From: JADJSS01 sp964490845
Lineage (GTDB): Bacteria > Bacteroidota > Bacteroidia > Chitinophagales > JADIYW01
Reading direction: 5' to 3'
Assembly (NCBI GenBank): GCA_964490845.1
Contig: CAZBED010000001.1
Coordinates: 62,001-126,000 of the forward strand
Length of the DNA: 64,000 nucleotides
Position numbers and translations under genes: made by a program. This document shows, one piece after another, positions 31,424-42,500 of this stretch (position 1 is the stretch's first letter; every line of letters begins with the position of its first letter). The notes below the pieces were generated by a model. That model worked only from the letters and a program-made list of their open reading frames with translations, was not told the origin of the DNA and searched no databases.

Positions 31424-32152
31424 TTATACCTCGAAGATAACTTCTTCTTTCGGAATACGAACTCTCCTTCCATAAATACCTTCGGGCTTCGCCGTGCCTA
31501 CAGAAACAATCATACAGATTTCAGCTCCCCGCGGCAAGCCTAACATTTTCTTCACGCGGGCGCTGTCGAAGCCTTCCATCGGGCAGGAATCATATCCTTC
31601 CGCCTTCATGCTCAGCATAAACGTCTGGGCGGCAAGCGCCACACTTTTATGCACTACAATACGCATATCGGCAGCCGTGACCTGTCTCGGTATCGGCTGA
31701 AAAGCGCCCCCTACGGCGGACACAATTTTTTTGACACTCCCTGTCAAATCTATAGGGTCGGAATAATAGAGGGTTGGAATAATTTTTTTGTAGTAATCGA
31801 TAATCAACTGCTCTTTCTTTCCCCGTTTTGCGGGAAAATCTTTCATTGCCTCATTCAGCACAAATTCCGCGTGTTCTTTCCATTTATCCTTACGGGTGAC
31901 AAACACGATCAGCTCATTCGCGGTGGATGCGGCTTTTTGCCCGAGGCAATATTTCGCGAGTTCTGCTTTTTTATCTTTCGATTTGACACGGTAAAATTCC
32001 CATAATTGTAAATTGCTGGAATTAGGCGCCAGCACCGATCTTTCCAGGCTTCGCTTTACGGCATCTGTGTCAAACGGAGCTTTATCATCATATATACGGA
32101 CGGAACGCCGGGCATTGACTATTTCATCAAAGGTATTTGCTGCAGTATTCAT
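31424..32152 (-). CDS. Nitroreductase family protein
   Basis: A 242-residue FMN-dependent oxidoreductase fold. Features are 'IVNARRSVRIYDDKAPFDTD' (FMN phosphate-binding Arg cluster), 'SVLAPNSSNLQLWEFYRVKS', 'ALAAQTFMLSMKAEGYDSCP' and 'MLGLPRGAEICMIVSVGTAK'. Family members use NAD(P)H to reduce nitro groups, quinones or flavins; the natural substrate is not predictable. It sits in a minus-strand run between the secreted DUF2961 gene (36 nt upstream) and the LysE exporter. Confidence 0.9.
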   Translation of the reverse strand: MNTAANTFDEIVNARRSVRIYDDKAPFDTDAVKRSLERSVLAPNSSNLQLWEFYRVKSKDKKAELAKYCLGQKAASTANELIVFVTRKDKWKEHAEFVLNEAMKDFPAKRGKKEQLIIDYYKKIIPTLYYSDPIDLTGSVKKIVSAVGGAFQPIPRQVTAADMRIVVHKSVALAAQTFMLSMKAEGYDSCPMEGFDSARVKKMLGLPRGAEICMIVSVGTAKPEGIYGRRVRIPKEEVIFEV

Positions 32153-32188
32153 AATCAGGTAACAAGAAAAAAAATCAAAAGTTTAAAA

Positions 32189-34885
32189 TTAATGAATCAG
32201 CAGCACCTTTTCCGTTTTCATCAGTTTATTTTCCTGTAAAATAGTAATGAAATACATACCTGCCGGGAATTGCGACAAGCTGATGCGGATGGGTATCCTG
32301 CAATCAACGGAAAGGTATTCCTGAACAATAGTCCCGTAAGTGTTCGCAATCTTAATGGTAGCAGGATGTCTGTTTTGGCTTTGCACCGTCACCAACGCGT
32401 CGGTAACAGAGGGAAAAACGGAAAATCCATAGTCAGATTCGGATTGTTTAACGGATGATAAAACGGAAGAATCGACGATGGTATACACTTTGTACATCAA
32501 CTCTGTCCAGTTCGTTGTGTTCTGGTTCACCATTTTCACACGTAGAATTGATTTGCCATTTGTATAGCGCTGCGGAATATCAAAATATTCTTCGCGAAAC
32601 GAAGAAGTGTTATTGAACCCTGCATTCAGCCACACGCCGGTCAGGCTGTCATCGACATACACTCTTGCCTGCTGATTTTTGATGCTGTAATCAAAGGTTC
32701 GCAGTAATCGGACGCCTTTATTGTTGGGCTGTATCTTCACGACAAAGGTGCTGCTGTCTGGAATAGCATATCCGTTATGCGGCACTATTACCTGAGACTG
32801 CTCTCCTTCAAACGAATTATTTTTATTAATTAATACTTTTGTATTGGAGGTGACATACTGATGCAACGATTCGCTGCTGCTGTTGCCCACATCAACAGAA
32901 TCCGTCAGCACGCAGGTAGCGGGCTGCCAATAAAAAAACGCGAGTGACTGATAATTTCCGAGTTTGTTGTTGAAATCGCCGTGTTCTATCTGAAAGCGAA
33001 TTTGCTGCTCAAAATAAACCGGGTCAGTGAGGTGAAAACGGTACATGGATTTGTGGTAAAAATCATCCGAATTCGTAGTGCCGCTTTGTGCCAGGCTGTA
33101 TTCATCAAAAAAGAAATAAAAAGTGGAATTGAAATAATCTTCCGTGCCGGTACCATAAAATACCGGAGTTTTAGCATCATCCACATAGATTCGCTCATCA
33201 CCTTCCAGCCAGCAGAAAGCGGTATCGTTGTTTTGGTCCGCCTCGATGACAGTACCGATATATTTTCCGCTGCCTTTGACATCTGCCACGAGATAATCCG
33301 ATTTATCGGAAAACCCTTTTGTCTCTTTCCGAAGAACAGTTTTCAGGTATCCCGTTTCATTTTTGTTATACGTATTGGCAGCCGTCAGCACTTTCAGTGT
33401 AGCGGAAGAAACAGGAACTGAACTTTTATTCTCCAGTTCAATCTTTACATTTTGCCAGAAAGGCATCGACAAATAATTGTAAAACCAACCGTTGACATTT
33501 CCGCACGGAATGGATGTCATATAAGCGGCATCGTTGACGCCGGTCGCAAAAAACAATCCCACCGGCGCGTTTATGGATGGTGCCGTTTCGTGGTCAACAT
33601 AAATTTTCATGTACAACGAATCCAGTATCTGCCTGTTTTTTTGTTTCACCGCCTTAGGAGCATCATAACGATTGTTGATTTCACTGTAGAGATTGGTTTG
33701 CACATTATTCACCGAATAGGAATGCGCCGTTTCACTCATGCCGATGCCCACATCCAGTGAGTCGGTCAGGATATTGTTGCAGCTTATCCAGTAATACGAT
33801 TCGTTCCAGGGTTCGCCCGAACTGTATTGCGCTTGAATGGTAATTTGATTTTTTCCCTGATACAAGGCTTTAGGAATGCGGAAAGTATCATTCTTCCAAT
33901 AGCGATAGGTTCGGTAGCCGGAATTGCGCCAGGTGCCGGCATTTTGGTTGTCGATTTTGATAAGCGCGTTTTCGGACAATGTTCTGAAATTGAAATCCAG
34001 GTGATAACATTTATTGCTGCGTTTAATCAGCAACACGGAGTCCGCATTGCCATTAATCTGCAGGGTAAACTTACTGGTGCCTTTGTGGAAATTGCCTTTG
34101 TCTTTGATAAAACCGGAATAGGTAAAATCCAGCTGCGGCAGTAGCAACTGTATCCCTTCAATGACATTGCTTCCTGATTTTGAAAACACCTCTGTGCTTT
34201 GTCTGGGCAATAAGGCGACCACCAGACTATCTTTTGTTGTTTGTGCACCATTATTTTTCGGATAGATACCGGTTTTATTGAACTCGTTAATCAGGTAGGT
34301 ATTATTCTGTGCCGCGGTCCAGCTTTGAATGATGGTATCTCTTTTTAATTGACGCACACCAAACTGTCCGAACAATGCGGCGGTGTCTATCGTCACAATC
34401 AGCGACTGCTCTACCGGCATCTGTATATACGACCAAAACCCGCCGCTGGATTCGTAGAGATTTTGCACCAGTGGTTTTATGAATGGCGGTGTTTGCTGTA
34501 AAAATAATTCGTTGAAGGTTTTATTGATTCGCGGGGTGGTTTCGCCATCAAAATAAAAACGGATACGAGCATCAAAATTCAGGGGAAAGGTAATCATCCA
34601 CATCCGTTCTACTATCGCCGGCCCCTGCACCTGGCAAATCACATATTCTTTTTTATTCGTGGCAGTACCGCCAGGGTTGTTAACTTTTCCCTGTGGAATG
34701 ACATCATAATAATTTTTAAACTCCGGTGAAATCCGGTCATCATTTAACCCGGTGCGGTCGTAGGTGCTTTGCAGAAATGAAATGGATTTATCTTTTATTA
34801 CAGGTAAATCCTGCAACAATGTCTGTGCATTTATTCCATGAATACACACACAAACTATGATAAAACAAATTAGACCTCTCTGCAT
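32189..34885 (-). CDS. Secreted DUF2961/GH172-like protein with T9SS sorting domain
   Basis: 898 residues. The signal peptide is 1-20 (ends 'CIHGINA'). Residues about 30-330 match DUF2961, now placed with glycoside hydrolase family GH172: 'ERMWMITFPLNFDARIRFYF', 'ETTPRINKTFNELF', 'YIQMPVEQSLIVTI'. A later part repeats the theme ('YFNSTFYFFFDEYSLAQSG', 'YRFHLTDPVYFEQQIRFQIE'). Two related segments 'DSLDVGIGMSETAHSY' and 'DSVDVGNSSSESLHQY' suggest an internal duplication of a jelly-roll module. The last ~80 residues are a T9SS sorting domain ('VFPSVTDALVTVQS' to 'KVLLIH'). Known GH172 members act on fructofuranosyl or arabinofuranosyl linkages; activity here is inferred. It is first of a minus-strand run. 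Confidence 0.85.
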   Translation of the reverse strand: MQRGLICFIIVCVCIHGINAQTLLQDLPVIKDKSISFLQSTYDRTGLNDDRISPEFKNYYDVIPQGKVNNPGGTATNKKEYVICQVQGPAIVERMWMITFPLNFDARIRFYFDGETTPRINKTFNELFLQQTPPFIKPLVQNLYESSGGFWSYIQMPVEQSLIVTIDTAALFGQFGVRQLKRDTIIQSWTAAQNNTYLINEFNKTGIYPKNNGAQTTKDSLVVALLPRQSTEVFSKSGSNVIEGIQLLLPQLDFTYSGFIKDKGNFHKGTSKFTLQINGNADSVLLIKRSNKCYHLDFNFRTLSENALIKIDNQNAGTWRNSGYRTYRYWKNDTFRIPKALYQGKNQITIQAQYSSGEPWNESYYWISCNNILTDSLDVGIGMSETAHSYSVNNVQTNLYSEINNRYDAPKAVKQKNRQILDSLYMKIYVDHETAPSINAPVGLFFATGVNDAAYMTSIPCGNVNGWFYNYLSMPFWQNVKIELENKSSVPVSSATLKVLTAANTYNKNETGYLKTVLRKETKGFSDKSDYLVADVKGSGKYIGTVIEADQNNDTAFCWLEGDERIYVDDAKTPVFYGTGTEDYFNSTFYFFFDEYSLAQSGTTNSDDFYHKSMYRFHLTDPVYFEQQIRFQIEHGDFNNKLGNYQSLAFFYWQPATCVLTDSVDVGNSSSESLHQYVTSNTKVLINKNNSFEGEQSQVIVPHNGYAIPDSSTFVVKIQPNNKGVRLLRTFDYSIKNQQARVYVDDSLTGVWLNAGFNNTSSFREEYFDIPQRYTNGKSILRVKMVNQNTTNWTELMYKVYTIVDSSVLSSVKQSESDYGFSVFPSVTDALVTVQSQNRHPATIKIANTYGTIVQEYLSVDCRIPIRISLSQFPAGMYFITILQENKLMKTEKVLLIH

Positions 34886-34892
34886 CTCAGTT

Positions 34893-34923
34893 CAAATATA
34901 AGTCCTGTGACTTGGGAAAACAA
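34893..34923 (-). promoter_or_regulatory. Possible promoter of the DUF2961 gene
   Basis: On the minus strand TTG (34923-34921), a 20-nt spacer and TATATTTG (34900-34893). The boxes fit the phylum consensus, but the start point would fall only a few nt before the ATG at 34885, so the transcript would be nearly leaderless. Confidence 0.4.
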
Positions 34924-35088
34924 TACAAATTTTTGCCATTGTAAATAAATCACCTGACTTACTTCATACAAATAATTAATAGACAATAAATTATAAAACG
35001 ACCTATACAGATTTCTAATCAAAGAGGATTTGCAGAAATTATCTTAAAAACAACATAATTACTATTTAATAAAATAAATTTGAACATA

Positions 35089-38000
35089 ATGAAACGACTC
35101 CTGATTATTCTGTTTTCTATTTTCATGATTTCGCAATATACCTTTGCACAACTTCGGGTTTCACTATCAACAACACCTTCTACCTGCAGCGCAAATGGCT
35201 CAATAACAGTAAACACTTCAGGTGGAAGTCTGCCCTATTTCTATCAAATCATATCGAGCAGCAGCGGCATTGTACGTCCGATACAAAATGTAAACATCTT
35301 TCAAAACCTGCCTGCCGGAAATTATTCTGTTCGTGTTTCGGATGCCGACAATACAACACAAACCGTACAGGCTGTTATAGGCGGAAATTATATTCCATTA
35401 TCATTTTATCATACGCAGACGCAGTCATCGGTTATCATCCGCGCGAATAACGGAAAAGGGCCGTATAAATATGCTTACTCTTCAGATGGCGGCTTTACCT
35501 ATTCCATACCGACCGACTCCAATACATTCTACTGTATGACAAGCGGGAATTATATTTTTCGTGTCATGGACAGCTGTGAAAATTTTTATTCAGAGGCAGT
35601 GGCCGTCAATCCGGTAACAGTCAATATGGATTTTTCCTGTGTGGAAAATGGAAGCATGAGAAATATTGTATTGAATTCCGCGGTGAGCGGCAACGGCGGT
35701 TACATCTTTCACGCATACGGAACAGGCTACGACATAACAAATAATACGGGCAACTTCAGCAACATCAGCAAATGCAACGGAAATATCAATGTCGATGTAA
35801 AAGACAGATGTTCGCTTTCAAACAGGTTCGGTGTGTGCACCTCTCCCGATTACAGCTACGAGGTTACCTGTGTCAATTTCAACGATAAATCCGTTACGCT
35901 GGACAATATCAGCGGCGGTAATAATATTCCGTTTCAGTTTGCCGCAAACGGCATGACGAGCAATTCCCCATTTATTCAAAATATCCCCAATACACAGGAT
36001 TCGATTATTGTAGGTATTGCAGACAGCTGTAACATAAGCAAAACTATTAAAATCAATAAGCTGAAAATAGTAAAACAACCCACGATAAATTGCCCGGACG
36101 GCGGAATGATTGTAAACACTTTCTACCTCCTCAATGGTGTCGGCAGGTCTTTCCCGCCCACCAGATTCCGTACAATATCAGGGCCAAGTACTTTTGATGA
36201 AACAGACAGCATCTCAACAGACACCACACAGGTACTGATCAGTAATCTTGTAACAGGCACTTATAGATACAAAATAACAAATGCCTGCGGCGATGAAATC
36301 ATCGACACTTTTCATTTTGAAAAACAATGTTATTCCTCGCTCAATTTGTACAAATATCAAAGCTGCAACAGCTTAAGGTTCAGCCTGGAAAAAGACTGTG
36401 CCATTGACACAACCGCGCTGTACACGCTGAAAGATATGAGCGGCAGCATTATCGCACAAAACAGAAATGGAATTTTCGACAGGATTAATCATGACAGTTG
36501 TCACAAAATAGAAGTACGCGAATTGGTATGCGATACAACGCTCATTGACTATGTACATCCCGTAGGAATGCAATTGGGTATGTTTCAGAATTCTTGTGAT
36601 GAATTATCGCTCAGGGTAAGTTTATACGACAAAAAAAGCTGTGGCGAGGCGTCTGTGCCGAGTTTTGGTGATGACGCAGAATTTATTTTGTGTGATTCAT
36701 TGTTTACAGTTCTGGCGACTAATACAAGCGGGCTGTTATCATCGGTACCAGCACATACTTACTGGATATATGCCAGAGGATTGAGTTGCAACAGTGACAC
36801 TGTCAGGTATATAAAAACCGGAGGCTTCAGCGATACCATTCGATTTTGCCTCACTCCTTCTTTAAAGCTGGTCAATAGCAAATGTTCTTTTGCCTGGAAA
36901 GTAAAGCTGGTGAACAATGTACACAATATAAATTTCAAGCTGATTGGAAACGGCATCATCAGGCAAAGCACCTCCGGATACAGCGGTGTAGATACCGGAA
37001 TGTATATACTCAAAAATGGATGTAATGAACAGCCTTTATACCTGCCTGATTACTATCATTTCCATTCGGTAGTAAATCCCGGATGTCCAAGCAATGCTTC
37101 AATAACGGCAGGCTATACCATTTATGATAATTATATAGACAGTCTGAAAAGGAAATACTTTTTTGAACTGTGTGACTTGCCGGAAATTGATTACAACATC
37201 CGTGAGCTGGGTACAGGCAATCCGTTGGTGTATAGTTATTCCGGCTTGTTTAACAATCTCAGGACAGGAACTTATTATGTGGTGTATTACAACGGGGATG
37301 AATTTTGCAATAACCACAAAGACACCATCTTCACGCCATTTTATGCACGGCCTGCGTTGTCCGCCACCTATGGATTAATTTGCAACAACAACATGGCTAC
37401 CGTAAAAGCGATGATAACAGGCGGAACGCCGCCATACACTTATGAAGTGCTGAATAGTTCCATCCGTCCGGTTACAACACATTCAGCTTTTGTGCTCTAT
37501 GACAGTATGCCACTGGGCACTGCGCAATTCAGGGTGAACGATGCCTGCGGAATCAGCACAGATTATTCCACTGAAGTACTGAGCGTTGACTTCGAACCTA
37601 CCTTCAGAAAAAAATGCAACGGTCAGGTACAATTAATAGCACCGGATATTTTCAACTCCACTTATGTATGGACAAACAAACATGGCGACACCATAGGCCA
37701 TACACCCGATGTATATACCTATCCTGCAGGTAACGATACATTTAAAGTCAGCATCAGCCATTTAAACTGCACCATCAATAAGCAAGTGTTTGTAAATGAC
37801 ATCTCCGGTAGTTTTGTTCGGGCAAATGCAGGAATGGATATTTCGATTGACACCACTGTCATGTTCTTACATGCAAATTCTCCTGATATAAATACTACTG
37901 GAACATGGAGGCAAATTAATCCCAGTTCGGGCAACACCCATTTTCTGGACATCCATGATGCCAATACAAAAATCAGTGTTGATATTTTTCCGGGACAATA

Positions 38001-39282
38001 TACCTATGTCTGGACATTGAATGATACTGCTAACGGTTGCATTTCTGAAGATACAGTGGTGGTTAGTTTTTTGAGATGCCCCGGCATAAGGCCGGTATTG
38101 TACCGCAAAGAAATTGTAAATACACCTTGCAATAACAGGAATCAAATTGCCATTCATATTCTGCAGTCATCTACTGCAATCCATTACTTGTGGAATACCG
38201 GAGACACCACGTCCATATTGAAAGAACTATCAAACGGCTTGTATATTGTCAGAATTTCTGATGAAACAAACTGCACGGAAGATATCTTTGATACCACTTA
38301 CATTAATGGCATACAGGCTACCACATCAGGTATTGTGCAAACAATCTGCGATGGGGACAGCGTTACCATCAATGGGCAGACCTATTTTTCCGGCGGAACA
38401 TACACAGACACCTTGCAGAACAGTGTTGGCTGTGACAGTATCTTAACGATTCAGCTCCTTATGCTAAATCAGAGCAGTCATTTTGATACTGTTTACCTTT
38501 GTGAAGGTGATGCCTATACACTTCCGGACAGACAAGTGATAACAGCATCCGGAAATTATTCCGTTAATCTGGCTAACTCCGCCAGCTGCGACAGCATACT
38601 GCATTTTTTTATTCATTTCCATCCGCGCTATCAAAGAATCATTGATACTGCAATCTGTAACGGAATTACTTATGTGTTGCCCGATGGCAATACCACACAA
38701 CAATCCGGCATTTATAGAGATACGTTTCAAGGCAGTTACAATTGCGACAGTATTATCATTACCAGGCTGACAGTCAGCGCACCGCTAACTCATGTAAACC
38801 TGGGCGCAGATACCCTGATTTGTGATGGGGATACCTATACCGTTACCCTAAATTACCCGGAACATATTCATTTTGTCTGGCAGGATAGCAGCACCATGCC
38901 TTCCTATTCATTTAACAATGCCGGTAAGTATTTTGTAAAAGTTTATGACGGATGTACCGAAGTCAATGACACAATAGTTATAGGTGTAAAAGATTGCAGC
39001 TGCAACTTTTATATTCCTAACGCGTTTTCTCCGAATGATGACGGCTACAATGATATTTTTAAACCATTTTCAAAATGTCCGTTTTTTGAAGATTACTTCT
39101 TAAAAATATTTGACAGATGGGGTTCACTAGTATTTCAATCTGTTGAAACAGAAAACGGATGGGATGGGAAATATAAAAATGAAGACCAGCCTGTTGACGT
39201 CTATATTTGGATATTGGAATATAACGATATCCTGAGTAAAGAAAGAGTCGTAAAAAAAGGGAATCTTACATTGCTGAGATAA
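35089..39282 (+). CDS. Large secreted protein with gliding-motility-type (CHU_C) C-terminus
   Basis: 1397 residues from the ATG at 35089; an in-frame TTG three codons earlier was rejected. The signal peptide is 1-20 ('LLIILFSIFMISQYTFAQ'). The body is a chain of SprB-like beta modules rich in Cys and Ser/Thr ('STCSANGSITVNTSGGSLPY' and many 'C..G..Y' units). Residues about 1083-1229 hold three tandem modules of about 48 residues of the type 'CDGDSVTINGQTYFSGGTYT ... CDSILTIQL'. The final ~95 residues are a CHU_C/type B sorting domain ('CNFYIPNAFSPNDDGYNDIF', 'IFDRWGSLVFQS', 'GWDGKYKNEDQPVDVYIW'). Such proteins are exported by T9SS and act as adhesins or motility-associated surface fibres; the role is inferred. 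Confidence 0.9.
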   Translation: MKRLLIILFSIFMISQYTFAQLRVSLSTTPSTCSANGSITVNTSGGSLPYFYQIISSSSGIVRPIQNVNIFQNLPAGNYSVRVSDADNTTQTVQAVIGGNYIPLSFYHTQTQSSVIIRANNGKGPYKYAYSSDGGFTYSIPTDSNTFYCMTSGNYIFRVMDSCENFYSEAVAVNPVTVNMDFSCVENGSMRNIVLNSAVSGNGGYIFHAYGTGYDITNNTGNFSNISKCNGNINVDVKDRCSLSNRFGVCTSPDYSYEVTCVNFNDKSVTLDNISGGNNIPFQFAANGMTSNSPFIQNIPNTQDSIIVGIADSCNISKTIKINKLKIVKQPTINCPDGGMIVNTFYLLNGVGRSFPPTRFRTISGPSTFDETDSISTDTTQVLISNLVTGTYRYKITNACGDEIIDTFHFEKQCYSSLNLYKYQSCNSLRFSLEKDCAIDTTALYTLKDMSGSIIAQNRNGIFDRINHDSCHKIEVRELVCDTTLIDYVHPVGMQLGMFQNSCDELSLRVSLYDKKSCGEASVPSFGDDAEFILCDSLFTVLATNTSGLLSSVPAHTYWIYARGLSCNSDTVRYIKTGGFSDTIRFCLTPSLKLVNSKCSFAWKVKLVNNVHNINFKLIGNGIIRQSTSGYSGVDTGMYILKNGCNEQPLYLPDYYHFHSVVNPGCPSNASITAGYTIYDNYIDSLKRKYFFELCDLPEIDYNIRELGTGNPLVYSYSGLFNNLRTGTYYVVYYNGDEFCNNHKDTIFTPFYARPALSATYGLICNNNMATVKAMITGGTPPYTYEVLNSSIRPVTTHSAFVLYDSMPLGTAQFRVNDACGISTDYSTEVLSVDFEPTFRKKCNGQVQLIAPDIFNSTYVWTNKHGDTIGHTPDVYTYPAGNDTFKVSISHLNCTINKQVFVNDISGSFVRANAGMDISIDTTVMFLHANSPDINTTGTWRQINPSSGNTHFLDIHDANTKISVDIFPGQYTYVWTLNDTANGCISEDTVVVSFLRCPGIRPVLYRKEIVNTPCNNRNQIAIHILQSSTAIHYLWNTGDTTSILKELSNGLYIVRISDETNCTEDIFDTTYINGIQATTSGIVQTICDGDSVTINGQTYFSGGTYTDTLQNSVGCDSILTIQLLMLNQSSHFDTVYLCEGDAYTLPDRQVITASGNYSVNLANSASCDSILHFFIHFHPRYQRIIDTAICNGITYVLPDGNTTQQSGIYRDTFQGSYNCDSIIITRLTVSAPLTHVNLGADTLICDGDTYTVTLNYPEHIHFVWQDSSTMPSYSFNNAGKYFVKVYDGCTEVNDTIVIGVKDCSCNFYIPNAFSPNDDGYNDIFKPFSKCPFFEDYFLKIFDRWGSLVFQSVETENGWDGKYKNEDQPVDVYIWILEYNDILSKERVVKKGNLTLLR

Positions 39283-39574
39283 TACCTCCGGCATCATCAT
39301 ATTAAGTATTGATGTACAATATATTATACAAGTAAGCATCATCATAACCAAATCATACAATTTTGGTACAATAGGTAAAAAATTCAGCATTTATCTAAAA
39401 AAGCCGTCAGATAGTTAAACAAATTGTTAAAAAGACAGAGACTTTTTAAGAAAAGTTAACAGTTTCAATGTTTTTTCTTATTTTGTAGTTGGGTATATGA
39501 GTTTTTAAGGGGTTCTCAAGTATTCATGTATTCACTTTATTTATTACTACTTCTAACTATCTAAAACAATTGGA
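39283..39574. other. Intergenic leader before the giant repeat protein gene
   Basis: 292 bp, AT-rich, with no coding signal. It contains an 8-bp perfect inverted repeat (TTAAAAAG 39427-39434 with CTTTTTAA 39442-39449, 7-nt loop) and a near-consensus -7 box (TTATTTTG around 39478-39485) about 90 nt before the ATG at 39575. A long leader for the adhesin gene is possible; no terminator with a GC stem is seen after the gene ending at 39282. Confidence 0.45.
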
Positions 39575-42500
39575 ATGAAGAAACTATACATCATCCTTTC
39601 ATTTATTTTATGTTTTACAGGTATTCTCCATGATGCATTTGGACAGACACCCTATGTAAGGCCTTGTTATAGTGTAAATGCCGGTGCCGATGTTACACAG
39701 TGCAGCGAAACTTGTTTAGATCCTAACAGAACGGCCATTCCGCAATATGATAACAGGGCAACCAACACCTATACTGTTCAACAAATGACACTGCCTAATC
39801 CAACGTATAACACATTCGGAACAAATGTTATTGTTGATCAGGATGACATCTGGAGTGGAGTGGTAAACATCGGATTTAATTTTTGTTTTTTTGGTACCTC
39901 CTACAATCGCTTAGTGATTGGGGCAAATGGTTTGGTTTCTTTTAATTTAGGCTATGCAGGCGCTTATTGCCCATGGTCTTATACAGGGGGGTTACCTGAC
40001 GGAGGAAAGCCAATTAATTCCATAATGGGACCATACACTGATATTGACCCAAGTGTCGGATTCAGTCCAAACAGGATAAACTATTATACTGAGGGTGTAT
40101 ACCCATGCAGAAGGTTCGTTATCAATTTCTACAGAATTCCTATGTTTTCCTGCACCGGTTCATTACACACTTCTCAAATAATCTTACACGAAGCTTATAA
40201 TATTATCGATGTTGTTATCAATAGCAAACCGGTTTGTTCTTCATGGAATGGAGGGCGCGGTATTATAGGTATCCAGAACGCTGCAGGATCTGTAGCCTTT
40301 ACTGCACCTGGTAATAATCCATCCACCTCAGCATTGAGTAACACTTGTTTCAGATTCTATCCGAACGGCGCCCTGCAGCAATCGATTAACTGGACAGACA
40401 ATGGAACTGTAGTATCCAATAATGCCCTGTTAAGTACTTCTGTTTGTCCTAACACCACTAAAACCTATGTTGCCAACTTAGTGAATAACCGATGTGACGG
40501 ATCAACGGTGACGGTAAGTGATACATTTGTTTTCAGAGTTAATGCACTTCCTGCTGTCGATGCCGGACCGGACAAATCACTAAGCTGTATCAGTCCGAAT
40601 GTTACTATCGGAACACCCTCAATAGCCGGCTATACTTATTCATGGTCACCTGCCGGCGGATTAAGCAATCCAAACATTGCACAGCCAACTACCAATACTC
40701 CTAATACGTACATACTTACAATGACAAACACATTGACAAGTTGTACAAAAAAAGATACTGTGGTGATATCTCCATTAAGATTTCCCACAGCTAATGCCGG
40801 TCCGGATAAGACAATTACCTGTTTAAGCCCGACTGTCAGTATAGGTACTCCGGCTGTTGTTGGATTTACGTATTCATGGGCTCCCGCAGCAGGATTAAAT
40901 AATTCCACATTCGCTCAGCCGAATGCCTCTCAGCCGAATACATACACACTTACCATACGAAATGATACTACCGGTTGTACGGCTACTGATCCCGTAACAG
41001 TATCCATTGATACAGTCAGGCCTGTTGCTAATGCCGGTTCGGACCAGACGCTCACCTGCTCCAATGTTTCCTTTGTGATAGGCACACCTTCCGTTGGCGG
41101 AAATACTTACTCCTGGTCACCGCCTGCCGGATTATCAAATGCAGGTATTGCTCAACCCACTGCAAGTCTTCCAAACAACTATACACTTACTGTTACTAAA
41201 GCTTCCAATGGGTGTACATCAACCGATGCTGTCCTTATTAGTCAAAACATTGCAATACCTGTTGCCAATGCAGGAATTGACAGAACACTCACGTGTGCTA
41301 CTAACAGCTACGTCATCGGCGCTGCCCCTGTGGCAGGTAATACCTATAGCTGGTCGCCACCTGCAGGACTGAGTGACCCTAACATTGCTCAACCCACAGC
41401 AACTTTGCCTAACACGTATATTCTAACGGTAACAAATACCGCAAACAATTGTGTAAATACCGATACAGTGGTTATCTCACGAGATACTTCTTCTCCATCT
41501 GTAGATGCCGGGCCGGATAAAATCATCACTTGCGCCAATCCCACTTTTGTTATTGGTACTGCAGCCATTGCCGGACAAACTTATTCCTGGGCACCTCCCG
41601 CCGGGTTAAGCAATCCTACTATTGCTCAACCTACTGCCTCTACCACCGGAACTTTTACTGTTACCGCCACTAAAACCGTAAACGGATGTACTAAATCAGA
41701 TGCAGTTACCATCACTGTTGATACCATTCGACCTGCTGCTAATGCCACTGCCGATAAAACCATCACCTGTGCCAATCCAAATTATGTCATTGGTGCAGCC
41801 GCTGTAGCGGGCAATACCTATGCATGGGCACCACCCGCCGGACTGAGTAATCCCGCTATTGCTCAACCTACGGTTTCTGCCGGTGGTACTTATACCCTTA
41901 CCGTTACCAACACCGCTAATGGTTGTACTTCATCCGATGCTGTTACGATTTCAGTCGATACAACCAGGCCTGCTGCTAATGCCGGTGTTGACAGAATCAT
42001 CACCTGCGCTAATCCCTCTTATGTTATTGGCGCTGCCGCGGTGGCTGGCAATACCTATAGCTGGTCACCGGCCGGCGGACTAAGTAATCCTGCTATTGCA
42101 CAGCCTACCGTATCACAACCCAATACTTATACATTGACAGTGACAAACACAACTAATAATTGTGTTAACACCGATGTTGTCGATATTACCCGAGACACCA
42201 CTTCTCCGTCTGTAGATGCCGGGCCGGATAAAATCATCACCTGCGCCAATCCCAATTTTGTCATTGGTACTGCAGCCATTGCCGGACAAACTTATTCCTG
42301 GGCACCTCCCGCCGGGTTAAGCAATCCTACTATTGCTCAACCTACTGCCTCTACCACCGGAACTTTTACTGTTACCGCCACTAAAACCGTAAACGGATGT
42401 ACTAAATCAGATGCAGTTACCATCACTGTTGATACCATTCGACCTGCTGCTAATGCCACTGCCGATAAAACCATCACCTGTGCCAATCCAAATTATGTCA

